64,000 bases of DNA from Microcoleus sp. bin48.metabat.b7b8b9.023 (GCF_013299185.1 NZ_JAAFKG010000016.1:1-64000), one strand, 5' to 3'; positions 52,205 to 63,571 are shown, numbered from the stretch's first letter. Notes: generated by a model not told the origin, from the sequence alone. Numbers and translations are program-made.

Positions 52205-52546
52205 GGCGATTTCAATCGCCTTGAATCTTTCCATTACCGCCTTGGAGTTGCAAGAGTCCGGTGTACTTTTGTAATGTACTTTCGATGGGACAATTACCAT
52301 CTCAAATGTTGCAACCCTGTACGCATAATGTTTGCTCCTGATGGAGCCTCCCTTCCGGGGTAATGTTCGCCTCGACCTGGTTATAAAGGCTTGTTAGACC
52401 TGCGACACTGTTTCAGTGACTTTAAAACTGTTTAATCGCAGATGACAGAGCGGAAAACTGGCGTCGCATTCGCCGGTGTCGTGACCTAAATAACGTCTCC
52501 TCCTAGGAGGGGTCTGGTCAGAACAGCTTGCAATTTCTTACAAGCT
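52205..52546 (-). ncRNA. candidate structured RNA or leader upstream of thrS
   Basis: Read on the minus strand this region forms a chain of hairpins: AGCTTGTAA-GAAA-TTGCAAGCT (9 bp, GNRA tetraloop, 52525-52546), the palindrome CCTCCTAGGAGG (52499-52510), CACTG-AAA-CAGTG, GCTCC-ATCA-GGAGC, a multi-branched element closed by GTTGCAA/TTGCAAC (52309-52315 with 52247-52253), and GGCGAT-TGAA-ATCGCC (52205-52220). No protein is credible. It could be the thrS leader, an independent RNA, or a TnpB/IscB-type guide-RNA remnant; I cannot match it to a known family. Confidence 0.45.
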
Positions 52547-52742
52547 CAGTGGCTTGAGCCTCTGAGTTCCTGACGGATTCTGAGCTAGACATCGGCTAAA
52601 TAAGCAATTAATTTTGTTGTAGTTGCTTCTATCTTACTCAGATTGGGACGGCAACCGCCGATTTCCGGCTGCGGACACTCCTGGAAATTACAGCAATGGC
52701 GCTGATGGTGACAAGTTGACTTCGGGAGGCACTGCGAAGCCA

Positions 52743-52808
52743 AGAAACCTGGTTTTTTACCGAATCTGTCGGCTGTAACAAGATATTGCCTGAAAAAACT
52801 CGGTTTCT
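52743..52808. repeat. fold-back repeat, copy 2
   Basis: AGAAACCTGGTTTTTT (52743-52758) and AAAAAACTCGGTTTCT (52793-52808), arms of the family at 2101-2166 with two mismatches. The rest of 52620-52996 shows no gene. Confidence 0.7.
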
Positions 52809-52996
52809 AATTACCCGATCGCCAACTAATTTGACATAATTTGCCGATTTTTACTCAAAAATAACTGCTGACACTGTTAAATTTCTTGACACTCACCTGC
52901 TAATTTTTGTGAAATTATTGAATTTTTGTTAAAAATATGTTACAATTTGTAAAGCGCGTTTAAGGTTAGAATAAATAAATAACCCAATTTTAATCC

Positions 52997-53326
52997 ATGC
53001 TTAATTCCAATTTGCCAGAATCAGAATTGCTCAAATCCCTACTGGAACCGCTGTTAGAGGATTTTAAATACTGGTTCGAGCGATCGGCTACTCTCTTAGA
53101 AACTGAGGAAATTCATTTTCTGAGCGGCGACGATCAATCCGACTTGCTGGCACGAGTCAAACAGGCTCAGCAAGAATTAGTGGCTGCTAAAGCTCTATTT
53201 CAAGCAACCGGAGGGCAAGTTGCAATTGAAACCGCAGCACTCATGCCGTGGCATAGACTGCTCGCCGAATGCTGGCAAGTATCGGCGCGCTTTCGGAAAG
53301 AGCAGTCAGCTCGCCCTGGAAAATAA
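52997..53326 (+). CDS. DUF2605 family protein
   Basis: 109 residues, soluble, helical: LLKSLLEPLLEDFKYWFERS then ARVKQAQQELVAAKALFQATGGQVAIE and MPWHRLLAECW. This matches DUF2605, a cyanobacterium-specific family of unknown function. It is followed 158 bp later by a DUF2973 gene, an arrangement I recall from other cyanobacteria, so the two probably act together. Confidence 0.85.
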   Translation: MLNSNLPESELLKSLLEPLLEDFKYWFERSATLLETEEIHFLSGDDQSDLLARVKQAQQELVAAKALFQATGGQVAIETAALMPWHRLLAECWQVSARFRKEQSARPGK

Positions 53327-53484
53327 AAAGGCAAGTTCAAGTTCAACCCGCAGTCAAATTCCCAACCTTGGGAAATGTCGCGTCCACTTGACAAGCTCAA
53401 ACAGATTTCCAGTTAATAAGTAATTACTTGCTGAAACACTTTTGTAAATTGCTGTGTGGCTATCAGAGCCCGGAGGAGAAAATA

Positions 53485-53796
53485 ATGTTACACCTGCTTT
53501 ATATTTTAGCTTTCACCGTTCTTGCCTTTTTGGCCGTCAGTAACTTAATCCGCAGTCTAGTCACCGTAGGTATGGAGTCCCAGCGCCCCCAACAATTCAG
53601 GGCAAATAATCGCTACGCATCCTATCCTCGCTCTCAAGCCGTACCCCATCCAGAACTGTTAGACGAATACGGAAATATTGTCAACGAACCCCTATTAGTT
53701 ATGCGTTCGCTGACTGTCCAAGACGCGCGCGAACAATTAGATGCTCTTTACAAATCATCTCCCGGCGGCAGTGACGAAGGCGGCGAACTAGCCTGA
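53485..53796 (+). CDS. DUF2973 family membrane protein
   Basis: 103 residues from ATG 53485, preceded by GGAGGA at ideal distance (an in-frame start at 53428 would add an implausible Cys-rich leader). One N-terminal membrane helix (LLYILAFTVLAFLAVSNLI), a polar middle, then HPELLDEYGNIVNEPLLVMRS and a C-terminal helix AREQLDALY. Function unknown; cyanobacterial. Confidence 0.87.
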   Translation: MLHLLYILAFTVLAFLAVSNLIRSLVTVGMESQRPQQFRANNRYASYPRSQAVPHPELLDEYGNIVNEPLLVMRSLTVQDAREQLDALYKSSPGGSDEGGELA

Positions 53797-53847
53797 TTCG
53801 ATCGCGTTCGCAGCATTTATACTTACGGGCGATCGCCCTAAAAAAAT

Positions 53848-53880
53848 AATTGGCCGTTAGTTTCTCGCTAACGGCCAATT
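53848..53880. terminator. bidirectional-looking terminator hairpin
   Basis: AATTGGCCGTTAG (53848-53860) pairs exactly with CTAACGGCCAATT (53868-53880). On the plus strand it follows the DUF2973 gene with only a short T-run; the A-run on its left gives a better U-tract on the minus strand. Confidence 0.7.
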
Positions 53881-53977
53881 TGTAGTTAGTTTTGAGAGAT
53901 ACTTAAAAGGGATCGATCTCAACTGACTGTCGATCGCTCCTGTTTTGTCATCGGCAAAAATGCACGTTTAAGGCTAG

Positions 53978-55972
53978 ATGCTCGTCCCAATTTCGCTACT
54001 AGCAGAACTTCTGCAAGCTTTGCCCCAACTGCGGGCACAAATTTATTTCAAATCTTCCATGACAGCGCTGTCTCACGCGATGGAAGACTTGGTTTTGGCG
54101 GGTTCCGACGACGAACCCCTAGTTATTGCCAGCTTTCAGCGAGAGCGCTTCTACCGCCAAGAAGCTCACCGCTATCGACGCATTGCCGATCGATCTTCTC
54201 AGGTATATGTGCTGTCATCACCGGAAACAGAGTTTAAAAATTCCTCGGAACATCACGAAACTGTGGCGTTTGCACCGGAGGACACATTAAGTCAAGAGTG
54301 GCACTTAGTGGTAGTTGGGCAACATTACTCAACTTGCCTGATTTGTCAAGAAAAAATTGTGCCGATCGACAACCAGGACGAGCGCAGCCCGCTGTTGATG
54401 GATCAAGCTCGTCGATTTGAAGGAATTTGGACATTCGACAGAGAGGTAAGCTGCAAAGCTGCCGAATTGTTGCTCGATAAAATTGTCAAATATCGCCCGG
54501 AATTGGCCGAAAAGATCGATCGAGCGCGCACAACTTACAATCTGGGCAAAAAACCCAAAAAAACGCGGAAATCCGCCGCAGACAAAACCACAAAACCAGC
54601 GAAAAGAGCGCCAAAAGACTCAAGAATTCCCAATCCCAAATTGAGCGACGCTTTTGCCGAACGCTTAGTCACCTACTTGCAAGCAGGGCAGCACAAACTG
54701 CTGAAAGCATACAGCGCGATCGCCGCCCAAGAACGCAAAGAACGCCTGGTAAACTTAATTACCACCGCCATGCGGCAGTCTCTCAACCCGCAAGAAATTG
54801 TCGAAGTCGCAGTACAAGAATTGGGAACCGCCCTATCAGCAAGCCGCTGTTTGATTTATCGCTGCAAGGCGACAGATATTGCCGTCAAAATCGATCGGGA
54901 ATTTTTGCGTGCCGGCGCTACTTCTGTCCTAAACCAGACTTGGCAGTTGCAGGAAAATCCCATATTTCGGGACGCGGTAGGGCGGCAAGAGCGAGTTTAC
55001 ATCCAAGAGACAGCACAACACCCGCTGATTGTCAATACAAAATCCCTGGGCGAAATTGTCAAAAATTGGCAGATTGTCTCTTGGTTAATGGTGCCGGTGC
55101 TTTATCAGGGGCGGGTGTTGGGCATGGTGGAAATGCACCAATGCCGATCGACTTCGCCTTGGGAAGAAGACGAAATTGCTCTCGTAGAGGCGATCGCCAC
55201 CCAACTCGGAGCAGCCTTAATTCAAGCCGAAACCTACGCTCACTTAGAAGAACTCAACCAACAATTAGAAGCATTAGACCGCACTCGCAGCAATCTAATT
55301 GCCATCACAGGCCACGAACTCCGCACCCCACTTTCTACCATTCAAGTGTGTCTAGAAAGTTTAAACTCCGAGCCAGATATGCCCCAAGAATTGCGGCAAA
55401 TCATGTTAGAAACAGCCCTCGGAGATGCCGATCGAATGCGGAAACTCGTCCAGGATTTCTTAACACTTTCTCACTTAGAAAGCGGGCGAGTTAAATGGAA
55501 TGTAGAATCGCTGACGCTGCAAGAATGCGTTGACTTGGCCCTCAGCAGCGTGCGATCGCGCGGCGGAGTCGATCGACAGTTACCACAAATTATCGCCGAA
55601 GTGTCCGCAGAATTGCCATTAGTGCAAGCAGACGGCGAATGGTTAGTGGAGGTACTGTCCAAACTCCTAGACAACGCCTGCAAATTCACCACACCCCAGG
55701 GAAGCGTCACAGTGCGCGCTGTCTTCAACGGTTCTCGCATGGTGGAAGTGCTCGTAGCCGATACAGGGCGGGGAATAGAGGCGAATAGTTTGAAAGTAGT
55801 GTTCGATCGATTTTATCAAGAAGAAGGAGCATTGCGGCGCAGCGCCGGCGGCACCGGTTTGGGATTAGCAATCTGCAAGCAAATTGTTGCCGGCTGGGGC
55901 GGTAAAATTTGGGTAGATTCCCCAGGAAAAGACCGAGGAAGCGAATTTCATTTTACTATTCCAATTGTTTAG
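53978..55972 (+). CDS. DICT-GAF sensor histidine kinase
   Basis: 664 residues, soluble. An N-terminal DICT sensory domain (about 1-175: YFKSSMTALSHAMEDLV, VIASFQRERFYRQEA) is followed by a basic linker (KKPKKTRKSAADKTTKPAKR, about 189-208), a GAF domain (about 245-410), a short coiled coil, and the kinase core: His446 in ITGHELRTPLS, N-box DNACKF, G1 DTGRGI and G2 [14 protein letters not shown] domains occur with light- or nucleotide-linked signalling in cyanobacteria. No regulator is adjacent. Confidence 0.92.
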   Translation: MLVPISLLAELLQALPQLRAQIYFKSSMTALSHAMEDLVLAGSDDEPLVIASFQRERFYRQEAHRYRRIADRSSQVYVLSSPETEFKNSSEHHETVAFAPEDTLSQEWHLVVVGQHYSTCLICQEKIVPIDNQDERSPLLMDQARRFEGIWTFDREVSCKAAELLLDKIVKYRPELAEKIDRARTTYNLGKKPKKTRKSAADKTTKPAKRAPKDSRIPNPKLSDAFAERLVTYLQAGQHKLLKAYSAIAAQERKERLVNLITTAMRQSLNPQEIVEVAVQELGTALSASRCLIYRCKATDIAVKIDREFLRAGATSVLNQTWQLQENPIFRDAVGRQERVYIQETAQHPLIVNTKSLGEIVKNWQIVSWLMVPVLYQGRVLGMVEMHQCRSTSPWEEDEIALVEAIATQLGAALIQAETYAHLEELNQQLEALDRTRSNLIAITGHELRTPLSTIQVCLESLNSEPDMPQELRQIMLETALGDADRMRKLVQDFLTLSHLESGRVKWNVESLTLQECVDLALSSVRSRGGVDRQLPQIIAEVSAELPLVQADGEWLVEVLSKLLDNACKFTTPQGSVTVRAVFNGSRMVEVLVADTGRGIEANSLKVVFDRFYQEEGALRRSAGGTGLGLAICKQIVAGWGGKIWVDSPGKDRGSEFHFTIPIV

Positions 55973-56080
55973 AAGACCGGGCGGTTTAAACCCTACATCC
56001 GCTCTTCAACCTGCGGAGGCAGGTTTCGTTTGTGTAGACGCGGTTTCAACCGCCGTCCGATCTAATGACTAATGACCAAT

Positions 56081-56164
56081 GCCCCATGCCCCATGCCCCA
56101 TGCCCCATGCCCCATGCCCCATGCCCCATGCCCCATGCCCCATGCCCCATGCCCCATGCCCCAT
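56081..56164. repeat. twelve-copy GCCCCAT heptad array
   Basis: Exactly twelve GCCCCAT units, starting 7 bp beyond the stop codon of the large kinase gene. Preceded at 55975-56060 by a dispersed element with AACCTGCGGAGGCAGGTT and CGGTTTCAACCG. Confidence 0.95.
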
Positions 56165-56171
56165 GACTCCC

Positions 56172-59100
56172 CTAAATCGGAAGACTAATCACAAACTCTG
56201 TTCCACCTCCTACCGAAGACAAACATTCCAAAGTTCCCCCATGTATTTCAGTCACTATCTGATGGCAAATAGACAGTCCCAATCCCGTACCTTTACCTTC
56301 TGCTTTAGTTGTAAAAAATGGCGCAAACATTTTTTCTCTGACAGATTCCGGCATTCCCATTCCATTGTCAGCAATCTGAATCACAATTGTATCGATGATT
56401 TCCAGTTTTTGCTGGCAAACACCCACCGTAGAAATCATAATTATATTGGGATTTTGTTCAATTTCTGCGTAGGTTTTGCCCGCGTTGGATTCTTCCACAG
56501 CATCGATCGCATTAGCAATCAAATTCATAAATACTTGATTTATTTGCCCGGGATGGCATTTTAATGTTGGCAACTCACCGTAATGTTTAATGATTTTAAT
56601 TGCCGGTCTGTTGTGCTTAGCCTTGAGGCGGTGAGATAAAATCATTAAAGTAGTTTCAATGCCTTCGTGGATGTCAACTGCTCTTTTTTCCTGACTGTCG
56701 CTACGGGAATAGTTCCGCAGAGATTGCATAATGTCGCGGATGCGATCGATTCCCATCTTCATGGACGCCGTAGTTTTGGGCAAGTCGGCTAATAGATATT
56801 GTAAATCGATCGATGCAATTTCCTGTTCAATTTCTGCTCCCGGTTCGGGAAAGTTTTCTTGATAAATATTCACCAAGTTAATTAAATCACCAATATATTG
56901 TTGAACGTGGTGCAAGTTCCCAGAAATAAAGCCAATAGGATTGTTAACTTCGTGGGCTACTCCAGCTACCAGTTGTCCGAGTTGCGAGATTTTTTCAGTT
57001 TGAACTAATTGTGCTTGAGTTTGTTGCAGTTCGATCAATATGGCTTCTAAATTTTTAGCTTTCTCTCTCAGTTGAGCTTCTGATGTTTGTAAAGCTTGTT
57101 CCGCTACTTTGCGCTGGCTGATATCGCGAATGATTGACAAAGCGTGGGGTTTCCCTCTGTATTCAAAAAACTTTGCTCTTACCTCAATATCGAATTCTGT
57201 ACCGTCTTTTCGCAGCACGACAGCTTCACAATAAAATTCTTGGTGCAAGCTAACGGTTGTCATAAACTCATCGAATAAATGTAGGCACTTTGGGTGCAGG
57301 AGATCTAAAGGACTTAAGCTCAAGAATTCCTCCATAGAATAACCGTACATTTCGCACATTACCGGGTTTGCTGCCGCAAATTTTCTAGTCTCCAAATCTA
57401 TTAAGATAAGTCCGTCTGCTACACTTTCAAAAATACTGCGGTACTCCTCTTCTTTTTGAGCGAGTTCGGCTTGAGATTGTTGCAAGTTTTGTAGGGATTC
57501 AGTTAACTGGCGGGATTTATCTTGTTCGCTAGCGTAGGAACGCGCATTTGCAATAGCAATTGCTGCTTGTGCGGTCAACATTTCCAAAAGTGTCAAACCT
57601 TCGTCAGTGAAGGCTCCAGCGACCAAGTTATTTTCTAGATAAACTATACCGATTGACTTTCCTTGATAGACAATTGGCGCGCACAAAACTGACTTCGGTT
57701 GCTGATGCTGAATGTATGTATCGAATTGGTAAAGTGTTTCTTTAGTTGCATCGATTAGTACCAGAGGTTCCTGAGTTCTTGCTACATAATTGACGATAGA
57801 AAGAGGGACTTTGTAGTTATTTTTGACTGGGTGCAATTCTTCAAATATTGCATAATTCTGCGGGTCGCTATCCGACACTTCAACGAACAAGTATCCGTCT
57901 CGTTCCAAAAGAATACACCCGGTTTGAGCGCCTGCATTTTCTAAAATAATATGCAGCAGTTTTTTTAACAATTTTTCTAAGACGATTTCGCTAGAAATAG
58001 CCTGAGAAGCTTTGATTACTGTTTTCAAATCAAAAATATTGGCATCAGTGGCGGTAGTCGCAGTTGTATTTATAGCGATCCGATCGTCGCTGATTTTGTT
58101 AAACCAATCTGGATGAGATTGTTCTAGTTGATGAACTTTGGCGGTTGCACCCCACTCGACATAGCAAAAACGGGCATCATTGAGATAAATTTTGGCGAGA
58201 TTGGCACGATTTTGTGTTATGTAAAATCTGGCAGCTAATTCATTGGCTAGGGCAGCATTTTGGACGAAGCCATTTTTGAGGGCGGAGGCGATCGCCCAAT
58301 CATAATGTTGTGCTGCTGTATGGCTGTCTCCTGACAACCTCGCGATTTCTGCCTGAATTAATGAATATTTGTGCAGATAATTTGCAGGACAGTGTTCTGC
58401 CAAATCTCGAAAATTCTCCAGACTAATATTGAGCTGTTTTCGGTATAGTTTGTAGTCTGTATTATTGGCGTTTGTGCAACCAGCAGCTAGGGCGATCGCG
58501 TGATGGAACCGAAAAACCGGGTTGACAAAATGACCGGCACCGCCTTTCAAAAATTCCGCGCCGAAGAGAGCATATTCTAAGGCGCGATCGATTTCGCCAA
58601 ACCAATTAGCATGGGTGAGCTTGTAAAGATAGATGACAAAAGTAGTGGTAAGATCGGCTGAGGATTTGGCAAATTCTAAAAGCTGGTGTTCGTCGATGAA
58701 GGTTTCCGGCTCTGGGTAGGTTTCTGGTGAGCTAGTCAGTTGGGCGATCGCATTTTTGGTCAGCAAGTGATAAGCTAGCATATTGCGATCGACCTTTGAG
58801 AGCGCTGGAATAAATTGATCGGCAATTTCTGTAGCTTTGATCAAAGACTCGTTGCCAAAAAAGCAGACCCATAGATAATTAATCGAAGCATATCCCGACC
58901 ATTGATAACTACCTGTTTCTAAACCGCTCTTGAAAGCTTTTAGCATAAAAGGCTTGCACTCATCGATATATTTCATATAATGTAAAGTTAAAGCCCCCCA
59001 CATATGAAAAATACAAGTACCTAACTCTTTATTGTCACAGCGTTCGTAGAGATTGAGCGAGAGTTCTCCGGCGGCGCAGCCCGCCTTGATTTCGCGATAT

Positions 59101-62054
59101 TTGTTGACCAAAGTAAAGGCGTACAAAGTATAACCAAAGGCGGAAAATGGTGAATTTCCGTACATAATGCTCGTTTGTACAAACTTCATCGCGCAGAGAT
59201 ATTGAGCGTTGGGACTGGTAAAATAGGCGATCGGGAAAAGTTCTTTTAAAATTCGATGAGCGGCCAGTTTTAGCGGATCGGTAAGTTCTGGTAAATCTGC
59301 TAATATATCGATCGATCGCCCGATCATCCTCTTCGTCTCTGCTAATTCTCGGGCTAGAAATTCATCATCCGGGTAAGGTTCAATCTCAACCCCCAAACAA
59401 TTTAACGTTTCAATCCCTAACTGATAAGCGGCAGATAAGTCATTCTTCATCCGCAGACAAGTTATTTGCAATTCTGCGATCGCACACTGTTCCAACAAAG
59501 TATGAGTTTTGGTCAGAATCTGGTCAAAAACTGCTAGAGCTGCATCATTGTTGCTATTTAAATATTCTGCTTCACCCAGCTCTAAATTTAGCGCGAAACT
59601 CAAGCTATAATTATCTTGCCAACTTGAGACAGGCAAACAGTCGCACCCAGCTTGGAAAAAAGTAAGCGCATCTTCAAAAGCCGAAGCAGCTTTAGCAGTT
59701 TTACCTGCTTGTAAATTTAATTGTGCTAATTCAGAAAGTTCTTCAGGATTAGCAATGAATTCGCGAGCAAAGTTCAAATGATTGACAATATCAAAAATCT
59801 GTTCTTGACGTTCAGCTTCATTGCTCCCCTCCAACAACAAACGTCCCAGCTTCCAGTGAACGGATTGTTTTTGCGACTCAGGAATCATCACATAAGCGGC
59901 TTGTTGAACCCGATCGTGCAAAAACTTGTAGCGCACTTTGCCAATTATTGGAGCCAACTTTTCTAATTCCCATTGCTCAAATACTTGTGGTACTAGATAG
60001 GCGTCATCTACAGGCAAAATCAACCCTACTTCTAGCGCTTCCCACAAATATTGTGCTGTTTTAGTCAAAGATTGTTCGCTCACCACAGATAATATATCCA
60101 GACTAAATTCGTTGTTTATACAAGCAGCTAATTGTAAAATAGCCTGACTTTGTTCAGACAAATGTCGAATTTTATGAATCATTAAGTCAACCACATTTTC
60201 CGAAATATTATGCTGTTTAATTTCTTGGGTATCCCATTCCCATTCGGCAATTTCTATATTAAACATCAAAAATTTTTCTTGAGACAATGACTTCAATAAC
60301 TGCTTTAAAAAGAAAGGATTACCGTGAGTTTTTTCGAGCAGCAATTGTGCCAAGGATGCGACCTTTCTAGGAGAACAGTTTAAGCTGTCAGAAACCAATC
60401 GATTTACTTCATAAATTGCTAAGGGTTCCAGGTGAATATGGGCGATCGCAATTCCTGTGGCCCTCATTGCCTCATTTGCCAACATAAAGGGATGGCTCGG
60501 ACTTACTTCGCTATTTCGATAAGCAAGAATAAGCAGGAAGTAAGGATTTTCTTCGGTGCAGTTGTGTTGATACAAATTAACGCTTCCAGCATCCATCCAC
60601 TGACAGTCATCGAGAAACATTACCAAGGGATGTTCGGCTGTTGCAATTGCTTGGATAAACTTCTTCATCACTCCGTTGAAGCGGTTTTGAGATTCAATAG
60701 CACCGAGTTCGGGTACGGGAGGTTGTTCGCCCAAAATCAATTGTAACTCCGGGATAGCATCGATCGCAATTCGAGCATTTTTCTGCAAAGCGTTGAGTAG
60801 TCTTTGTCGCCATGCTACTAGCTGAGTTGGGCTTTCCATCAAAATTTGCTGCACGAAGTTACCCATAGCTTGAGTGAAACAAGCGTAGGGAACATTCCGC
60901 TTAAACTGGTCGAATTTACCGGAAATGAAATAGCCGCGCTGCTGCGTTATATCACGGACAATCTCATGAACTAATGCAGATTTACCGATGCCGGAATAGC
61001 CACTGACTAGGACAATTTCACCGCTGCCTTTGCAGACACGATCGAAGACTTCTAATAATTGCGCTATTTCTGTGTTTCGTCCGTAGAGTTTCTGAGGAAT
61101 TGACAACTGACTCAGGGCATCTAGTTGTCCGGGAATAAAGTTACAAATTGTCCCTGAATTCTTTATTTGATTTTGGCAGCGTTCTAAATCTGCCAATAAT
61201 CCTGTGGCAGTTTGATATCTAAGTTCGGCATTTTTTGCCATGAGTTTTGCCACAATTTGGGTCAACACTATGGGAATTTCTGGGTTGAGTTGTTGCAGGG
61301 GAACTGGTGGTTTGGCTATGTGACAGTGTACCATTTCTAACGGGTCACTGCTGGTAAATGGTAATTGTCCTGTCAGCAATTCGTAAAAGGTGACGCCGAG
61401 AGAGTAGAAATCGCTGCGGTAGTCGATGGAACGGTTCATGCGCCCGGTTTGTTCGGGGGACATATATGCCAGGGTTCCTTCTAGGCGATCGGAATTTTTT
61501 GAGTGTGTTTGTTCTTTTCTCAACCGCGAAGCGATGCTAAAATCAGTAAGTTTTACTTGCTTTGTTTGGGGATTTATGATAATATTATCCGGTTTAATGT
61601 CTTTATGTATGATTTGATTTTGATGCAGCAATACTAAAGCTTTTGCCAAGGATACGGCTATATTTAAAAAATCGGCAATCGATAATTGGTAATGCGTGGC
61701 ATTCGCCTCTAGATTGTCGGTTTCGGACTCGGCTAATTCTGGTTGATGTTCTAAGTTTTCGATCCAATATTTCAGGGATACCCCTCCGATATCTTCTAAT
61801 ACTAACACTAAGCAAAAAGGATGGATTTCGAGTCGATAGACTTTGATGACATACTCTGAGTCGATATGTTTTGTGATTTGATATTCGTGTTTTAAACTGG
61901 CGCTCTGTTCTAGGGTCGGGCAGTCGGTGTTTAAGACTTTGAGAATGACTAATTGTTTTTCTGCTGTCGATATGGCTCGATAAATAACTGTGTTAGTTCC
62001 TTGGTGAATCAGCTCTTGTAAGTTGTAACCAGAAATTCCTGAAGCTGGCAGCAT
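56172..62054 (-). CDS. trifunctional Ser/Thr kinase - ATPase - sensor histidine kinase
   Basis: 1960 residues. Ser/Thr kinase domain (about 8-275): ATP Lys39, catalytic loop HKDIKPDN at 150-157 (Asp152), DFG variant DFS at 171-173, APE-type MSPEQ at 198-202. An AAA-type ATPase follows (Walker [10 protein letters not shown] at 352-360, Walker [10 protein letters not shown]) and a long TPR-like helical region to about 1330. Then GAF (about 1360-1510), PAS (about 1540-1660), the dimerisation helix [12 protein letters not shown], and an HATPase_c domain with DNGMGM and [11 protein letters not shown]. The plan is common in filamentous cyanobacteria and links two kinase types in one protein; signal and targets unknown. 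Cytosolic, no membrane segment. Confidence 0.93.
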   Translation of the reverse strand: MLPASGISGYNLQELIHQGTNTVIYRAISTAEKQLVILKVLNTDCPTLEQSASLKHEYQITKHIDSEYVIKVYRLEIHPFCLVLVLEDIGGVSLKYWIENLEHQPELAESETDNLEANATHYQLSIADFLNIAVSLAKALVLLHQNQIIHKDIKPDNIIINPQTKQVKLTDFSIASRLRKEQTHSKNSDRLEGTLAYMSPEQTGRMNRSIDYRSDFYSLGVTFYELLTGQLPFTSSDPLEMVHCHIAKPPVPLQQLNPEIPIVLTQIVAKLMAKNAELRYQTATGLLADLERCQNQIKNSGTICNFIPGQLDALSQLSIPQKLYGRNTEIAQLLEVFDRVCKGSGEIVLVSGYSGIGKSALVHEIVRDITQQRGYFISGKFDQFKRNVPYACFTQAMGNFVQQILMESPTQLVAWRQRLLNALQKNARIAIDAIPELQLILGEQPPVPELGAIESQNRFNGVMKKFIQAIATAEHPLVMFLDDCQWMDAGSVNLYQHNCTEENPYFLLILAYRNSEVSPSHPFMLANEAMRATGIAIAHIHLEPLAIYEVNRLVSDSLNCSPRKVASLAQLLLEKTHGNPFFLKQLLKSLSQEKFLMFNIEIAEWEWDTQEIKQHNISENVVDLMIHKIRHLSEQSQAILQLAACINNEFSLDILSVVSEQSLTKTAQYLWEALEVGLILPVDDAYLVPQVFEQWELEKLAPIIGKVRYKFLHDRVQQAAYVMIPESQKQSVHWKLGRLLLEGSNEAERQEQIFDIVNHLNFAREFIANPEELSELAQLNLQAGKTAKAASAFEDALTFFQAGCDCLPVSSWQDNYSLSFALNLELGEAEYLNSNNDAALAVFDQILTKTHTLLEQCAIAELQITCLRMKNDLSAAYQLGIETLNCLGVEIEPYPDDEFLARELAETKRMIGRSIDILADLPELTDPLKLAAHRILKELFPIAYFTSPNAQYLCAMKFVQTSIMYGNSPFSAFGYTLYAFTLVNKYREIKAGCAAGELSLNLYERCDNKELGTCIFHMWGALTLHYMKYIDECKPFMLKAFKSGLETGSYQWSGYASINYLWVCFFGNESLIKATEIADQFIPALSKVDRNMLAYHLLTKNAIAQLTSSPETYPEPETFIDEHQLLEFAKSSADLTTTFVIYLYKLTHANWFGEIDRALEYALFGAEFLKGGAGHFVNPVFRFHHAIALAAGCTNANNTDYKLYRKQLNISLENFRDLAEHCPANYLHKYSLIQAEIARLSGDSHTAAQHYDWAIASALKNGFVQNAALANELAARFYITQNRANLAKIYLNDARFCYVEWGATAKVHQLEQSHPDWFNKISDDRIAINTTATTATDANIFDLKTVIKASQAISSEIVLEKLLKKLLHIILENAGAQTGCILLERDGYLFVEVSDSDPQNYAIFEELHPVKNNYKVPLSIVNYVARTQEPLVLIDATKETLYQFDTYIQHQQPKSVLCAPIVYQGKSIGIVYLENNLVAGAFTDEGLTLLEMLTAQAAIAIANARSYASEQDKSRQLTESLQNLQQSQAELAQKEEEYRSIFESVADGLILIDLETRKFAAANPVMCEMYGYSMEEFLSLSPLDLLHPKCLHLFDEFMTTVSLHQEFYCEAVVLRKDGTEFDIEVRAKFFEYRGKPHALSIIRDISQRKVAEQALQTSEAQLREKAKNLEAILIELQQTQAQLVQTEKISQLGQLVAGVAHEVNNPIGFISGNLHHVQQYIGDLINLVNIYQENFPEPGAEIEQEIASIDLQYLLADLPKTTASMKMGIDRIRDIMQSLRNYSRSDSQEKRAVDIHEGIETTLMILSHRLKAKHNRPAIKIIKHYGELPTLKCHPGQINQVFMNLIANAIDAVEESNAGKTYAEIEQNPNIIMISTVGVCQQKLEIIDTIVIQIADNGMGMPESVREKMFAPFFTTKAEGKGTGLGLSICHQIVTEIHGGTLECLSSVGGGTEFVISLPI

Positions 62055-63021
62055 AGTACATATTTCCCAGTTGATTTTATAATCAATGCCTAATTAGAGC
62101 ATGGCACATACGAAACTCTGATGAATGGCGGGCGATCGCTACTTTACAAACCCGCAGGTTGGATCGATGTATCGAACGATCGCACAATTTAAAAATTACT
62201 TACGTATTTAGCAGGTATTTGTTTTAAGAGGTCTAGCGACCTAGAAATTGCAACCCTTGATTTTTTTATTGTGGAAGTGTTACAGCCTTTAAATGAAATC
62301 ATACAGCATCCCACCATCATTGTAAATGACTTTATTAAATTTTAATAATAAAAGTTAGGGCGTAGATAAATAGCTGGTCGCGGGTCGTTGGGGAAAGCAA
62401 TTGCAGGATTGGGAGATTTCTGGACATAACAAAGAATCACAGAAACACTTGGTTTTTACACTTGCACAATCAATATGATTGTAGGTACATATTGTGGACA
62501 TTACCGAGGACTTTAATATCATTTGATCGTACAGGCTGTGGATATTACTTAGCTATAAACTATTTTTGTAGGCAGTTAGTAATGTAGATCAACAAAACTT
62601 GCGTAAAAACTCGGTTTTTAAAGAAAATATTGGTTCGCTGGCTGGAATAAAGTTACAAAGTTTTCAAAGCAGAACTCGCCTCCGCTGCTATACCCCTCTC
62701 ACCCCGCGAGATAGCTTTTACAGGTGATGCAACCAGGCGGTGTTGGGCCTTAGGATCGAAAGTATCAAAGCAGATTCAGGACGTGCTTGCGTCTTAAACC
62801 CGGCTTTTAGGCAAAATAAAGGGTTGGGCGGCAGAGCACTACCGGGATATTGGGAGCGTTAAGTCGGAAGGGCCACAAGTCTGGAGAGGGCTTGCAGTCG
62901 ATCGAATCTGTTGAGACATGGGCGGGCGTCAGTGTTGATTCGTGAAAAGTTGAGGATGCCCATATTTCGCCCGGAAAAACTTTTTTGCGATCGGAATACT
63001 CAAACCTAGAGGAAAATCAAT
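62055..63021 (+). other. 967-bp gene-free region with long leader of the peptidoglycan-binding gene
   Basis: I find no credible reading frame on either strand. Positions 62055-62680 are AT-rich and should hold the kinase gene promoter. From 62690 to 63000 the DNA becomes GC-rich with short inverted segments, consistent with a long 5' UTR for the next gene, but I cannot identify a known riboswitch or RNA. Confidence 0.4.
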
Positions 63022-63522
63022 ATGTCATTTACAACCAAGATGAAATCTACCCAACAAGCTATTACTAAGCCACAACTGCAATTAGGTTCTCAAGGTCAAG
63101 CGGTATTGGAACTAGAACAAATGTTAACCAAGTTGCGGGTTTACCGGCAGCCTGTAAAAGGAATTTTTAACTCATCAGTTGAATTTGCGGTGAAACTGTT
63201 TCAGTATCGGGTTTTCTTGTCGCCGGACGGCATTGTCGGGCCGCTGACTTGGGAGGCGCTTTATACTGAAGCTCCTGTGAATATGCCGGTACTTAAATTC
63301 GGCAGTTCTGGGGAAGCAGTCACTACTGTTCAAGAAGTTCTGACCATTTCCCAGCACTATCGGGGCTCTATTGACGGTCAATTTGCCACTTTGACGGATC
63401 GGGCTGTTCGCGCATTTCAAAAAAGCTTTGGGATCGAGGCCGACGGGATTGTCAGCCAAGAAACTTGGACTGCTTTGAGTCAAATTCCGCGCGGCTATGA
63501 CCCTAATTGGTTCTTGACTTAG
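63022..63522 (+). CDS. peptidoglycan-binding domain protein
   Basis: 166 residues with two tandem PG_binding_1 repeats (about 18-85 and 89-155): LGSQGQAVLELEQML...FNSSVEFAVKLFQ...DGIVGPLTWEAL, and FGSSGEAVTTVQEVL...FATLTDRAVRAFQ...DGIVSQETWTAL. Each forms a three-helix bundle that binds cell-wall peptide stems. No signal peptide is evident at the N-terminus (MSFTTKMKSTQQ), so export is unexplained. No catalytic domain is attached. Terminator at 63572. Confidence 0.9.
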   Translation: MSFTTKMKSTQQAITKPQLQLGSQGQAVLELEQMLTKLRVYRQPVKGIFNSSVEFAVKLFQYRVFLSPDGIVGPLTWEALYTEAPVNMPVLKFGSSGEAVTTVQEVLTISQHYRGSIDGQFATLTDRAVRAFQKSFGIEADGIVSQETWTALSQIPRGYDPNWFLT

Positions 63523-63571
63523 GCTTCGATAAATTGTGCGATGTGTGTGTGGGGAATTGGGGGAATGTGCG

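Noticed and set aside
52247-52315. Paired TTGCAA segments upstream of thrS considered as degenerate CRISPR repeats.
   Set aside because: They are inverted, not direct, and form the closing stem of a hairpin cluster.
56079-56564. Open frame beginning with repeated MPHAPC units.
   Set aside because: It is the translation of the GCCCCAT heptad array running antisense into the 3' end of the large kinase gene; no ribosome-binding site or family resemblance.
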